Assembly (NCBI RefSeq): GCF_000503895.1
Contig: NC_022997.1
Coordinates: forward strand, 372,001 to 436,000
Source of the DNA: Hyphomicrobium nitrativorans NL23
Lineage (GTDB): Bacteria > Pseudomonadota > Alphaproteobacteria > Rhizobiales > Hyphomicrobiaceae
Direction of reading: 5' to 3'
DNA: 64,000 nucleotides
The notes below the pieces were generated by a model. That model was not told the DNA's origin and made no database searches. It saw only the letters and a program-made list of their open reading frames with translations. This document shows, piece after piece, positions 1-7,699 of this stretch. Each line of letters begins with the position of its first letter. Within the stretch, counting starts at the first letter, position 1. The position numbers were made by a program, and so were the translations under genes.

Positions 1-1
1 G

Positions 2-499
2 CCGCGACGCCATCGTCACGGAGAAGGACGCCAGGGAGACGGACGGGGCGATGAGCGCCAAGGCCATCGTGAAGGCCGGCCGCATCGCGGACGCCGAGGC
101 CCGCAGCGCAGGGACGGTCACCCGCACGCCGCGCAGGCTGCGACGCCGGCCTCGGCGAACGGCGCACCCGCCGCCACGAACGGAGAGGCCGTATCGGACA
201 CGCCGCGCGGGCCTCGCGAGCGCGGCCGGGATCGGCCACCTCAACGGGGAGCGGGAGATCAAAACGACCGCGGGCGGTCACGCGGACCGCGTTCGCGCGA
301 TGGTGCACGCGATGGTGTTTCGGGCGGCGACCGTCGGCGCGACGAGCGGCGGCGGCACGAAGACCGCCAAAGCGGCCCGGCCATCCGCTCCGCGAGCCCG
401 CCCAAGAAAGGCGGCGTCGATCCCGATTCTCCGTTCGCTTCTCTCGGCGCGCTGCGTGACGAACTCGCCAAGCAGGCGCGGGAGAAAAATTCGTCATGA
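2..499 (+). CDS. C-terminal tail of a truncated upstream gene, probably a helicase
   Basis: The frame is open from the left edge of the window to a TGA at 497-499, so only the 3' end of the gene is present. The visible 165 residues have almost no hydrophobic core. They are rich in Arg, Gly and Asp (repeated RGD/RDR-like stretches), then end in a short predicted helix (LGALRDELAKQAREKNSS). Such basic disordered tails are usual on RNA helicases. A helicase upstream of an S4-domain gene is a common arrangement in alphaproteobacteria, so a helicase is inferred rather than shown. The stop overlaps the ATG of the next gene (ATGA), which suggests translational coupling. Confidence 0.55.
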   Translation, partial: PRRHRHGEGRQGDGRGDERQGHREGRPHRGRRGPQRRDGHPHAAQAATPASANGAPAATNGEAVSDTPRGPRERGRDRPPQRGAGDQNDRGRSRGPRSRDGARDGVSGGDRRRDERRRHEDRQSGPAIRSASPPKKGGVDPDSPFASLGALRDELAKQAREKNSS

Positions 500-933
500 C
501 GCGGCCGGCCGATGCCGGGCCAGCCACCGAAACCGCTCAACGCCTCGACAAGTGGCTATGGTTCGCGCGGGTCGCGAAATCGCGGACGCTCGCGGCGACG
601 GCCGTGACGGACGGCAAGATCAAGGTCAACCGCATTCGGGCCGAGAAGCCGAGCCAGGCGATAAAGATCGGAGACGTCATCACGTCTCGTATCAACAGAA
701 CCGTGCGGGTTCTGCGTGTCGCCGGGATCGGGCATCGGCGTGGCCCCGCGAGCGAGGCGCAGGCGCTTTACGAGGATCTGACCCCGCCGCCTCAACCGAC
801 CGCTGGCGAGGCGATTGGGGGCGGCCCGGAGCCCGTCGCATGGGGCGCGCGGACGGCTGGCGCAGGACGGCCGACAAAACGCGACCGGCGGCTGATCGCG
901 AGCTTCAAGGACCGCGGTTCGGAAGGGAGGTAA
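496..933 (+). CDS. S4-domain RNA-binding protein (Hsp15-like)
   Basis: This is a 145-residue protein with an S4 RNA-binding fold at about residues 14-75. The opening RLDKWLWFARVAKSRT is the characteristic S4 start, followed by the VTDGKIKVN turn and the IKIGDVIT strand. E. coli Hsp15, a member of this family, binds stalled 50S subunits carrying nascent chains; the same role here is inferred. The C-terminal 50 residues are Pro/Gly/Arg-rich and probably disordered. The ATG overlaps the stop of the upstream gene by ATGA, so both are likely in one transcript. Confidence 0.85.
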   Translation: MTRPADAGPATETAQRLDKWLWFARVAKSRTLAATAVTDGKIKVNRIRAEKPSQAIKIGDVITSRINRTVRVLRVAGIGHRRGPASEAQALYEDLTPPPQPTAGEAIGGGPEPVAWGARTAGAGRPTKRDRRLIASFKDRGSEGR

Positions 934-1012
934 AATGCCCGGCAGTGCCGTGAGACGCTGTGGTGCCTTGCTATGGTGAGCCGCATTTGGCACACCCCTT
1001 GGCAAGCGCGCG

Positions 1013-1063
1013 ACCTGGAGCGTCTTCCGATCCGAGGGAAACGGATCGGAAGACGCTCTAGGT
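1013..1063. repeat. 22-bp-stem palindrome, intergenic
   Basis: The arms 1013-1034 and 1042-1063 pair over 22 positions with one G-T mismatch, closing a 7-nt loop. The inner 17 bp are perfect. No T-run follows on either strand, so it is not a canonical terminator. Its arm start (AGCGTCTTCCG) resembles that of the palindrome at 9952-9998, which suggests a repeat family. Confidence 0.8.
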
Positions 1064-1071
1064 CTTTGATG

Positions 1072-1121
1072 AGACCGATGATTCACGCTTCAGGCTGATA
1101 GGGCCTGACGCGATCATGGTC
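1072..1121. repeat. 51-bp palindromic repeat family, copy 1
   Basis: This is an imperfect inverted repeat with outer arms AGACCGATGAT and ATCATGGTC and an inner stem CGCTTCAGGC / GCCTGACGCG around TGATAGG. Three other copies lie at 14722-14772, 34072-34122 and 34131-34181. It sits directly upstream of the ferredoxin gene and could affect its leader. Confidence 0.85.
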
Positions 1122-1147
1122 CTTGAAACGACCCGGATAACGGCCCC

Positions 1148-1486
1148 ATGACCTACGTCGTCAACGAGAAGTGCATCAAGTGCAAGTACACCGACTGTGT
1201 CGAGGTGTGCCCCGTCGACTGTTTCTACGAGGGGGAGAATATGTTGGTGATCCACCCCGACGAGTGCATCGATTGCGGCGTGTGCGAGCCGGAATGCCCC
1301 GCTGACGCGATTAAACCCGACACGGAACCGGGCATCGAGCGGTGGCTGGAGGTCAACCGCGAGTTTGCAGACAAATGGCCCAATCTTACTGCAAAGAAGG
1401 CCGCATACGCGGATGCCGACAAGTATAGAGACGAAGAAGATAAGTTCGATAAATATTTTTCTTCCGAGCCCGGTTCGGGGGACTAA
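1148..1486 (+). CDS. fdxA: Seven-iron ferredoxin FdxA
   Basis: A 112-residue soluble electron carrier. Cys9, 12, 17, 21 and 25 and then Cys40, 43, 46 and 50 match the spacing of Azotobacter ferredoxin I shifted by one residue. By analogy Cys9/17/50 would hold a [3Fe-4S] cluster and Cys21/40/43/46 a [4Fe-4S] cluster. The acidic C-terminal 50 residues and the overall length are normal for the FdxA family. The redox partner cannot be deduced from the neighbours. The gene lies between the S4 gene and carD, with two palindromic repeats upstream. Confidence 0.93.
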   Translation: MTYVVNEKCIKCKYTDCVEVCPVDCFYEGENMLVIHPDECIDCGVCEPECPADAIKPDTEPGIERWLEVNREFADKWPNLTAKKAAYADADKYRDEEDKFDKYFSSEPGSGD

Positions 1487-1968
1487 CGATCATCTGCTCC
1501 GATGCGCGCGCAACTTGACGCTCTCCGCTGCTGCCTCGAATTGGAGACTTAATCAATTTCTTTAAGGCCTCGAACACCGATATTCCGGGCTGCGCTTCAA
1601 TTTTCATGAAATTTGTGTTACAAGTATATTATCGGAAGAATGAGAACTGAACAGGAACGAATGCGGCATCAACGCAGCACCTTACCGCCGACAGATCAAG
1701 TCCGGGTGGGGTGCTTTTGGCGTGCTCGCTAATACGTGCCTGATTACTGTGACTTATCGTCCGAAACTTAGATAGCCGGGTAGCGATTTCGGATCGGCAA
1801 CCCGACATATGGAGAAATCCTGGGGCGACGGCACGGTAACAGGCCGACGTACCGGGGTTGTGCTTGTGTAAGGCTGCACGCCCTGCGGGTTGTTTCCTAA
1901 CCCGTGCAGCGTCGCCCTGCCGCCCCTGCGGCCGGGAAATGTGACAAGAGAGAGTGAGACAGAAGCCT
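1487..1968 (+). promoter_or_regulatory. Long leader/intergenic region upstream of carD
   Basis: These 482 bases hold no convincing gene. Bases 1590-1640 are AT-rich and include a possible promoter (TTCATG, 16-nt gap, TATATT, near 1604-1631). A bulged hairpin lies at 1873-1910, with outer stem GCTGCAC/GTGCAGC and inner stem GGGTT/AACCC, shortly before the carD start. This could be a structured 5' leader or a small RNA; I cannot tell which. Confidence 0.4.
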
Positions 1969-2994
1969 ATGGCTCAGAAGACTAAAGTGCACGCGAAGGC
2001 TCGGACGTCGAAGCCCGCTGCGTCGAAGACTCCTGCCCGGCCGTCCGCCGCTGCCAAGAGCGGCACGAAAAAGGCTTCGGCCGCGCCCTCCAGTCACACC
2101 AAGAAACCCGCCGCCGCCAAGGTAACTACCGCCAAGTCCGCTCCGAAGAAGGCTGCCGCTCCGGCCAAGAAGCCTGTCGCCGCCAAAAAGGCCGCGCCGA
2201 AAGCCGTGGCCTCTGCGCCTCAAAAAGCGGCCGCTCAGAAGACGGTCGCGAAGGCTCCGGCCGCCGCAGCATCCGTGCAGCCGGCCCGCGCCGCTGCTGC
2301 GCTTGCGAAGACGACAGGCAGCCAGAAGCTGACGGCGCCGGTGCAACCCGCCGCTGCCGCTACGCCCGCGTCGCCCAAGGCCATCGCAGAGAAAGCTGCC
2401 GCTGCGCGCCAGATCATGAGCGCCCAGAATGCGCAGAAGAAATCTGTCAGCCAGCGCCACGGCTTCAAGACCAACGAATTCATTGTCTACCCCGCACACG
2501 GTGTCGGCCGAATCACCGGAATCGAGGAGCAGGAAATCGCGGGCATGTCGCTTGAGCTGTTCGTCATCACCTTCGACAAGGAGAAGCTGACGCTGCGCGT
2601 GCCGACCGGCAAGCTTGAGAGCGTGGGCATGCGAAAGCTTGCAGAGGACGGCGTCGTCAAGAAGGCGATGGAGACGCTCAAAGGCCGCGCGCGCGTGAAG
2701 CGCACGATGTGGAGCCGCCGGGCTCAGGAGTATGTCGCGAAGATCAACTCCGGCGATCTGATCTCGATTGCCGAGGTCGTGCGCGATCTTTACCGCTCCG
2801 AAGCCCAGCCCGAGCAGTCCTACTCCGAGCGGCAGCTTTATGAGGATGCCCTCGACCGGATGGCGCGCGAAATTGCGGCCGTCGAAAAGCTCGACGACCG
2901 CGGTGCCGTGCAGCGCATCACCGAAGTGCTCTCGAAGAGCGCCCGCGGACGCCGCCTCGCGGAGGGTGCGGACGACGAGGTCAAGGCCGCGTAA
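1969..2994 (+). CDS. carD: CarD-family RNA polymerase-binding regulator with histone-H1-like N-terminal tail
   Basis: A 341-residue protein. Residues from about 165 onward (FKTNEFIVYPAHGVGRITGI) form the CarD/CdnL RNA-polymerase-interacting domain, followed by the helical DNA-contacting half (WSRRAQEYVAKI, DLYRSEAQ). CarD proteins bind the RNA polymerase beta subunit and stabilise open complexes. The first 160 residues are almost entirely Lys, Ala, Pro, Ser and Thr, with AAAKK/PKKAA-type repeats like histone H1. That is much longer than in typical alphaproteobacterial CarD proteins and probably binds DNA non-specifically (inferred). ATG at 1969 is preferred over an in-frame GTG at 1954. A strong terminator follows at 3022-3054. 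Confidence 0.9.
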   Translation: MAQKTKVHAKARTSKPAASKTPARPSAAAKSGTKKASAAPSSHTKKPAAAKVTTAKSAPKKAAAPAKKPVAAKKAAPKAVASAPQKAAAQKTVAKAPAAAASVQPARAAAALAKTTGSQKLTAPVQPAAAATPASPKAIAEKAAAARQIMSAQNAQKKSVSQRHGFKTNEFIVYPAHGVGRITGIEEQEIAGMSLELFVITFDKEKLTLRVPTGKLESVGMRKLAEDGVVKKAMETLKGRARVKRTMWSRRAQEYVAKINSGDLISIAEVVRDLYRSEAQPEQSYSERQLYEDALDRMAREIAAVEKLDDRGAVQRITEVLSKSARGRRLAEGADDEVKAA

Positions 2995-3006
2995 GCGCTC
3001 TGCCGT

Positions 3007-4104
3007 TCAGGAAAATTGAAGCGCCCCGCTGAGGATTCGGCGGGGCGTTTTTTTCGAGAGCAACAACACAGCCGCGTTCACCGCCATATCCCTCCCCCAT
3101 CTCGCCGGAGGCGGGTCTCCGACTCGACGTGGGGAGGTTAGGAGGGGGGTACCCAGACCGTCTGCTGTTGGGCTTCCCCCCGCCTCTAATCCTTCCCCAC
3201 GTCCATGCGGAGCATGGCTCCGCCATGACGGGGGAGGGGACCAGGCATCTGCCGCGTCGGCGGCCGGGGGCGCGTCGAGAACTTCGATCTCCTCGAACCC
3301 GCCCACCTCAATCGCCGGTCCGTTCCGCCGCTCGATCCAGCCGCGCGCGCGGATCGTCCGACCCTCGATGGCGGAGATGCGCTCCGCTCCGCCCTCCGCG
3401 CGATCCACGACGCGCGTTGCGAGGCTGACGGTAAAGTCCTCGCGCCAATCGCGACCGAAGTTGAGATAGGTGTACCGACGCGTGCGCGTGACGCTCGCCA
3501 CGCGGCCCTCGACGACGACGAACCGGCCGACGAGACGCAAGAGGGCGTCTTCGTCCGAAGCCGCGAAGACGCGGAACGTACCGCCGCTCCAAAGACCGCG
3601 ACGGGCACGGCGGGCTTCGTCTTCGGCTTTTATGAGTTCAGAGACGCAGCCCGCGTTTCCGGGAAGCGTGTAGGCGCGGGCGTACCCTTCAGCGACGAGG
3701 TGGCGCTGGACCCACGTCTCGTTGCCGCCGGTCTTCACGTAGAGTTGGGCCAGGATGCGTCCATAGCGGTCGCGGCGGCGGCCTTCATAGCGCAGCGTGA
3801 CCGTCCGATTGAGCACGAGGGCTTCGACGGCGCGCGTGCTCTCCTTGGCGGGTGGCCAGGTTTGCGTATCGACGGTGAGGGCGTTCGGGCGCGGCGCCAT
3901 GGCGCCGATCAGGCGCACCTGCCGGCCGTCGTCGAGTTCGACCGTTTCGCCGTCGATCACGCGCACCACTTCATGCGTCGTGCCGAGATCCGGGGCGCAG
4001 CTTTCGGAGGCCGCGGCCGAAACCTGGACCGCAAGGCAAGCGACGGCCACAAGCCCGCTCACCGCCGCGTTCCGCCGTTGCCAAGCCATGATCTGCTTTT
4101 CCAT
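3007..4104 (-). CDS. Secreted staphylococcal-nuclease-like (SNase) protein
   Basis: The start at 4104 gives 365 residues: a basic, hydrophobic signal peptide (about residues 1-31, cleavage near VSAAASES), then a thermonuclease domain beginning at VRVIDGETVELDDGRQVRLIG, with a second block RDRYGRILAQLYV. A beta-rich domain follows, of the kind often found behind SNase in Rhizobiales. The last 75-80 residues are encoded by a palindromic repeat (3090-3238) and by the antisense of the carD terminator, so they look acquired rather than ancestral. Upstream in-frame starts at 4122 and 4158 are possible, but the one at 4104 has GAGAGCGGGA before it. Nuclease activity is inferred from the fold. Confidence 0.8.
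   Translation of the reverse strand: MEKQIMAWQRRNAAVSGLVAVACLAVQVSAAASESCAPDLGTTHEVVRVIDGETVELDDGRQVRLIGAMAPRPNALTVDTQTWPPAKESTRAVEALVLNRTVTLRYEGRRRDRYGRILAQLYVKTGGNETWVQRHLVAEGYARAYTLPGNAGCVSELIKAEDEARRARRGLWSGGTFRVFAASDEDALLRLVGRFVVVEGRVASVTRTRRYTYLNFGRDWREDFTVSLATRVVDRAEGGAERISAIEGRTIRARGWIERRNGPAIEVGGFEEIEVLDAPPAADAADAWSPPPSWRSHAPHGRGEGLEAGGSPTADGLGTPLLTSPRRVGDPPPARWGRDMAVNAAVLLLSKKTPRRILSGALQFS
3022..3054 (+). terminator. Rho-independent terminator of carD
   Basis: A GC-rich stem (CGCCCCGC ... GCGGGGCG) with a short loop is followed by seven T residues, 27 bp after the carD stop. Confidence 0.9.
3090..3238. repeat. 149-bp palindromic repeat inside the 3' end of the SNase gene
   Basis: The element is bounded by CCCTCCCCC (3090-3098) and GGGGGAGGG (3230-3238). 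Within it are long inverted arms: GACGTGGGGAGGTTAGGAGG from 3126, and the matching CCCCCC...CCCCACGTC ending at 3203. A small hairpin GCGGAGCATGGCTCCGC lies at 3208-3224. It is read in frame by the SNase gene. Confidence 0.7.
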
Positions 4105-4165
4105 TCCCGCTCTCGACACCATGTCATGGCGCTCCCGGCGGCTCCAGCAAGTCTTCACCGTGGGC

Positions 4166-4180
4166 GATTCACGTGAAATC
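4166..4180 (-). other. Isolated parS-like site
   Basis: Read on the minus strand this is GATTTCACGTGAATC, close to the sites clustered at 46.1-47.0 kb, with a perfect 10-bp core TTCACGTGAA. It lies between the SNase and RTX-like genes, about 34 kb from the proposed origin. ParB binding is untested. Confidence 0.4.
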
Positions 4181-4188
4181 GGCCGAGG

Positions 4189-5919
4189 CTAACCGCCGCC
4201 CAGAAGGCCGATCGGGTCCCACAGAGACAGGCCGATCATCCCGCACTCCGCGACGTCTGCCATGTCATCCGGCTCCAACGTGCCCCAAACGCGGCTCGTG
4301 GCTTCCGGCGAGATCGCAATCGAATCGCTCACCTCGACAGCGTTTGCCGGTTCGGTCGGCGGCGGCGACGTCATCGTGAAGTGTTGGCCGTCCGCAACCC
4401 AGGCAATGCCTCGCGCGCTGTCGAGACCCAGATCTCCCGCCTGATGGCCTCGGACACGGATCTCGGCGCCGGTCTCATTGTCGATCTCCGACTCAACGCG
4501 AACGACAAGATCCCGGGGGCTGGCGGCATCGTAGGCAGCGCTCACGCGCGCCGGCGTCCATGCGACCACGATGCGGTCGTGGGGCAGAGCGTCGTCGATC
4601 ACGAGCGATGCCGACGGATGGGCAATAACGTAACGGTCGACGCCCGCTCCGCTCCGGGCCGCGATCTCGCCCGCGCCGACGATCACGGTATTTTCGCCGC
4701 CGCCGGGCGACACGAACATGCGCTCCGCCGCCCTCAGATCGAAGACGTCGTCGCCCATACCGCCTTCGACGCCCCGCAGTCCTTTCGCAAGCACGAAGCG
4801 GTCTCCGTGCGGTGAGCCGACGATCCATTCCGCGCCATGAACATTGAGACCGTGCGCCTCTGCGCCGTTCCACGGCACGCGCGCCGTGAACTGAAGTGTG
4901 CGCTCCCCTGCGGGTACGATTTCGAAGCCGGCGTCGGCCGCAGCCAGATCGATCACATCGCCTTTCCCAGACGGGTGCTCGCCTCCGAAATCGATCCTGA
5001 CGGGGGGAGATGAGAGCCCAACGCCCGGCCCGATCGAGAGCCGGTCGCTCCGTACGTCCCAGACGATGTGCTCGATGGAGAAGAGACGGTCCTCTCCGCC
5101 AGCGTAGCTCGCGATAAAGTCCGGCGCGACATGAGCCGGGCCCGGACGCGGCGCTTCGAGCCGGACCTTCCCGGCACCGGAATAGTCGATGGTGTCGACA
5201 CCGTCGTCCTCATAGGCAAGGCCCGGCTCGCCGCCATGCACGATGTCGAAGCCCTCGGACCAGTGGATGACGTCGTCTCCGCGCCCGCCGAAAAGTTTGT
5301 CGACCACGCCCTGCTCGTTGCGTCCAAAGAGCCGGTCGTCGCCAGCGCCCGCCAGCACGGCATTGAAGCTTTTGCCGGTGGCGAGCGTCTCGTCGGCCGA
5401 GGTGCCAAGCAGCGTTTTCTTGCCGGGCGAAAACCGCAGACCCGCCGGCATGGCGTCGCCGATGTCCAAACCCGCGTGATAGAGCAACGACGACACGAGC
5501 GACGACGAGTTGAGCGTGGGAAGCGGCGATCCCGGCAGCGCGAGTGCGATGTAGGGGAATTTCTGTGCCTCGATCTCGGCTGCGTAGGAGACCAGCGTCG
5601 CCCACAGCTCGACGGCACCGCTGCCCTCCGCGATTTCGCGCGGGCCGCGGCTCTCCGGCGTTCCGATCCGCGCCGTCAGCGCGTCACCCACGAGGCCACC
5701 GTTGGCATCGGACAACGTGGTGCCGCCGTGCCAGCCGTCCACCGCAAGGCGGACATCGCGCCCATTGGCGTCCCGAATCCCTTCGATCACGAACCAGTCT
5801 TCCTGAGGCGCGCGGGCGGCCTCGAAATCACTGCGAAAGACCAATTGAAGATGATCGAACCCGAACCGGCCGAGGCTCAGAGTTTCGACAGGCACACGCT
5901 CTACGCGGACAGATGGCAT
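4189..5919 (-). CDS. RTX-like (haemolysin-type calcium-binding) protein of unknown activity
   Basis: About 576 residues. The C-terminal two thirds contain degenerate glycine/aspartate repeats (LAGAGDDRLFGR, LFGGRGDDVIHW, GGMGDDVFDLR) typical of calcium-binding beta-rolls in proteins exported by type I secretion. There is no N-terminal signal peptide, as expected for that route. The N-terminal 200 residues have a conserved-looking segment (LNSSSLVSSLLYHAGLD) that I cannot assign to an enzyme family. No ABC exporter is nearby. The start at 5919 has GGAG eight bases upstream; ATG at 5955 and TTG at 5988 are alternatives. Confidence 0.7.
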   Translation of the reverse strand: MPSVRVERVPVETLSLGRFGFDHLQLVFRSDFEAARAPQEDWFVIEGIRDANGRDVRLAVDGWHGGTTLSDANGGLVGDALTARIGTPESRGPREIAEGSGAVELWATLVSYAAEIEAQKFPYIALALPGSPLPTLNSSSLVSSLLYHAGLDIGDAMPAGLRFSPGKKTLLGTSADETLATGKSFNAVLAGAGDDRLFGRNEQGVVDKLFGGRGDDVIHWSEGFDIVHGGEPGLAYEDDGVDTIDYSGAGKVRLEAPRPGPAHVAPDFIASYAGGEDRLFSIEHIVWDVRSDRLSIGPGVGLSSPPVRIDFGGEHPSGKGDVIDLAAADAGFEIVPAGERTLQFTARVPWNGAEAHGLNVHGAEWIVGSPHGDRFVLAKGLRGVEGGMGDDVFDLRAAERMFVSPGGGENTVIVGAGEIAARSGAGVDRYVIAHPSASLVIDDALPHDRIVVAWTPARVSAAYDAASPRDLVVRVESEIDNETGAEIRVRGHQAGDLGLDSARGIAWVADGQHFTMTSPPPTEPANAVEVSDSIAISPEATSRVWGTLEPDDMADVAECGMIGLSLWDPIGLLGGG

Positions 5920-6111
5920 CGGCCGCTCCACGACGGGTGAATCGATCAACGACATCAAAATACAATTTAAGGTTGAATATTTGATCAATACCCCGCGAGA
6001 TGCGAGTCTCGGTTTCGTTTGCGGCGCCTCTTCCGCCCCTCTCCGATCCGGTTAATACTGAGGAAAAACCGGGCATAAAGCCCATAATCAACCGGGAAGG
6101 GGAGACACGAC

Positions 6112-6555
6112 ATGGAGGGGACTTCTTTCAAAAACCTGCTGATCGGCTTCGTTGCAGGGGCCATCGCGCTGGTCACCGTGCACGAGTTGATCGCCCTTTG
6201 CCTGGCAGACGCCGGGCACATCTCGCGTACACCTTGGTCGCTTGAGACCTCGGGACTGACGGGCCTTCCGCAGATCGTCACAGATGTCGTCTGGGGCGGC
6301 GTTTGGGGCATGGTGTTCGCCGCGATCCTCGGCGACGTGCCGCAAGGGTCCATGACGGTGAGGGGCGCCGTTCTCGGCATCGTCGGACCGGCGCTCATCG
6401 GCGTGCTCGTGCTCGTTCCGCTCGTCAGGGGCGAGACGTTGTTTCTCAACGCCGATCCCGATCTGATCTGGCCTGTGCTGGTGCTGGGCGCCGGGTTCGG
6501 CGCCGCAACGGCTTGGCTCTATGGCTTGTTCACTGCTGGCGGCCGGTTGCCGTAG
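6112..6555 (+). CDS. Small integral membrane protein, uncharacterised
   Basis: A 147-residue protein with about four hydrophobic segments (residues about 8-28, 54-74, 84-104 and 118-140) and very few charges, so an inner-membrane protein. I do not recognise the family. A good ribosome binding site (GGGGAGA) lies eight bases before the ATG. The gene is divergent from the RTX-like gene, and the AT-rich stretch 5956-5995 is the likely promoter area between them. No function can be inferred. Confidence 0.7.
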   Translation: MEGTSFKNLLIGFVAGAIALVTVHELIALCLADAGHISRTPWSLETSGLTGLPQIVTDVVWGGVWGMVFAAILGDVPQGSMTVRGAVLGIVGPALIGVLVLVPLVRGETLFLNADPDLIWPVLVLGAGFGAATAWLYGLFTAGGRLP

Positions 6556-6628
6556 CGCCGCCGAGGCAGGCAGACGCAACGACGCAAACGCTCCGGAGCG
6601 GACTTGTTCGATGTCCCGCTCCGGAGAT

Positions 6629-7555
6629 TTAGGCTTCGGCTCCTTGCTCATCCTCACCGTTGAGGCCGGCTAGATGGTCTGCGCCGGACTTGGTGATTTT
6701 GGGGTCCAGTGCGCCGACGACATCCTTGTCTTTGCCGGGATAGTCCAGCGCGGTGAGGATGACGCGCATCGCTTCGAGCCGAGCCCGGCGCTGGTCGTTG
6801 GCGGCGATGACGGTCCACGGACTCACGGCGGTGTGCGTGAAGCGCAGCATCTCGCGCTCGGCGTGGGTGTAGGCATCGTACTTGCCGATGGCCGCGCGAT
6901 CGACCTCCGTGATTTTCCACTGCTTGAACGGTTCGTGACGGCGCTCGTGAAATCGCTTGAGCTGCATCTCGCGGCCGACCGTCAGATAGATCTTGAAGAA
7001 GCGGATGCCGTCGCGCACCAGCAGCTCCTCGAACGCGGGTGCGTCGCGCAGAAAATTCGCGGTTTGCTCAGGCGTGCAGAAGCCCATCACGGGTTCGACG
7101 CCGGCGCGATTGTACCAGGATCGGTCGAACAGCAGGATGTCCCCTCGCGTCGGCAAGTGGGCGATGTAGCGCTGGAAATACCATTGCCCGCGTTCGGACT
7201 CCGTCGGTTTCGACAACGCTACGGAGCGCGCGTGGCGCGGGTTCAAGCGCGCCAAAATGCGAGAGATGCAGCCGCCCTTGCCTGACGTGTCGCGGCCCTC
7301 GAACAGCACGACGATGCGCTCGCCCGCTTCGGCCACGTGCGTCTGCAGCTTGAGCAGCTCAAGCTGCAGCTTGATGAGCTCGTCCTCGTAGACCTTGCGT
7401 TTCAGCCGCTCGTCGTAGGGATAGCCGCCGGACGCGAGCGCGACCGCATCGAGTTCGGGTGGAAACTCCGGATTGTCGAGATCGAATTTCTTGAGAGCCC
7501 GAAGACGGGCCTCCGCGGCTTTTGCATCCGCTTTGTCGTCCTTCGCCTTGCTCAT
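6629..7555 (-). CDS. ppk2: Polyphosphate kinase 2
   Basis: A 308-residue PPK2-family enzyme that transfers phosphate between polyphosphate and nucleotides, in most members favouring NTP or NDP formation from polyphosphate. Walker A is FEGRDTSGKGG, Walker B is LLFDRSWYNR, and the lid region contains RRHEPFKQWKITEVD. The N-terminal 40 residues are charged and probably disordered. The start at 7555 has GGGGA at a proper distance, better than the in-frame codon at 7597. The gene is divergent from phoR, whose product senses phosphate, so phosphate-linked control is possible but not shown. Confidence 0.92.
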   Translation of the reverse strand: MSKAKDDKADAKAAEARLRALKKFDLDNPEFPPELDAVALASGGYPYDERLKRKVYEDELIKLQLELLKLQTHVAEAGERIVVLFEGRDTSGKGGCISRILARLNPRHARSVALSKPTESERGQWYFQRYIAHLPTRGDILLFDRSWYNRAGVEPVMGFCTPEQTANFLRDAPAFEELLVRDGIRFFKIYLTVGREMQLKRFHERRHEPFKQWKITEVDRAAIGKYDAYTHAEREMLRFTHTAVSPWTVIAANDQRRARLEAMRVILTALDYPGKDKDVVGALDPKITKSGADHLAGLNGEDEQGAEA

Positions 7556-7699
7556 CGCATTCCCCGGTTGGGCTCTCGCCCCACGATAAACTGTCACACA
7601 AGTGTTGTTTATCGGGAGGCCTGACTGCCAGACGCATAGAGAGGGGCCCGATTTGAATGCCGTGTCAACGATGGGTGGCCAAACGGGCGGTGCATCGTG

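Noticed and set aside
51-953. A 300-codon plus-strand reading frame across the S4 gene
   Set aside because: It lies in another frame over both the Arg/Gly-rich tail (2-499) and the S4 gene. Its translation is low-complexity, and the S4 frame has a clear domain.
1780-1870. A 6S RNA or other housekeeping RNA upstream of carD
   Set aside because: No closing stem or conserved bubble could be drawn with confidence from the sequence.
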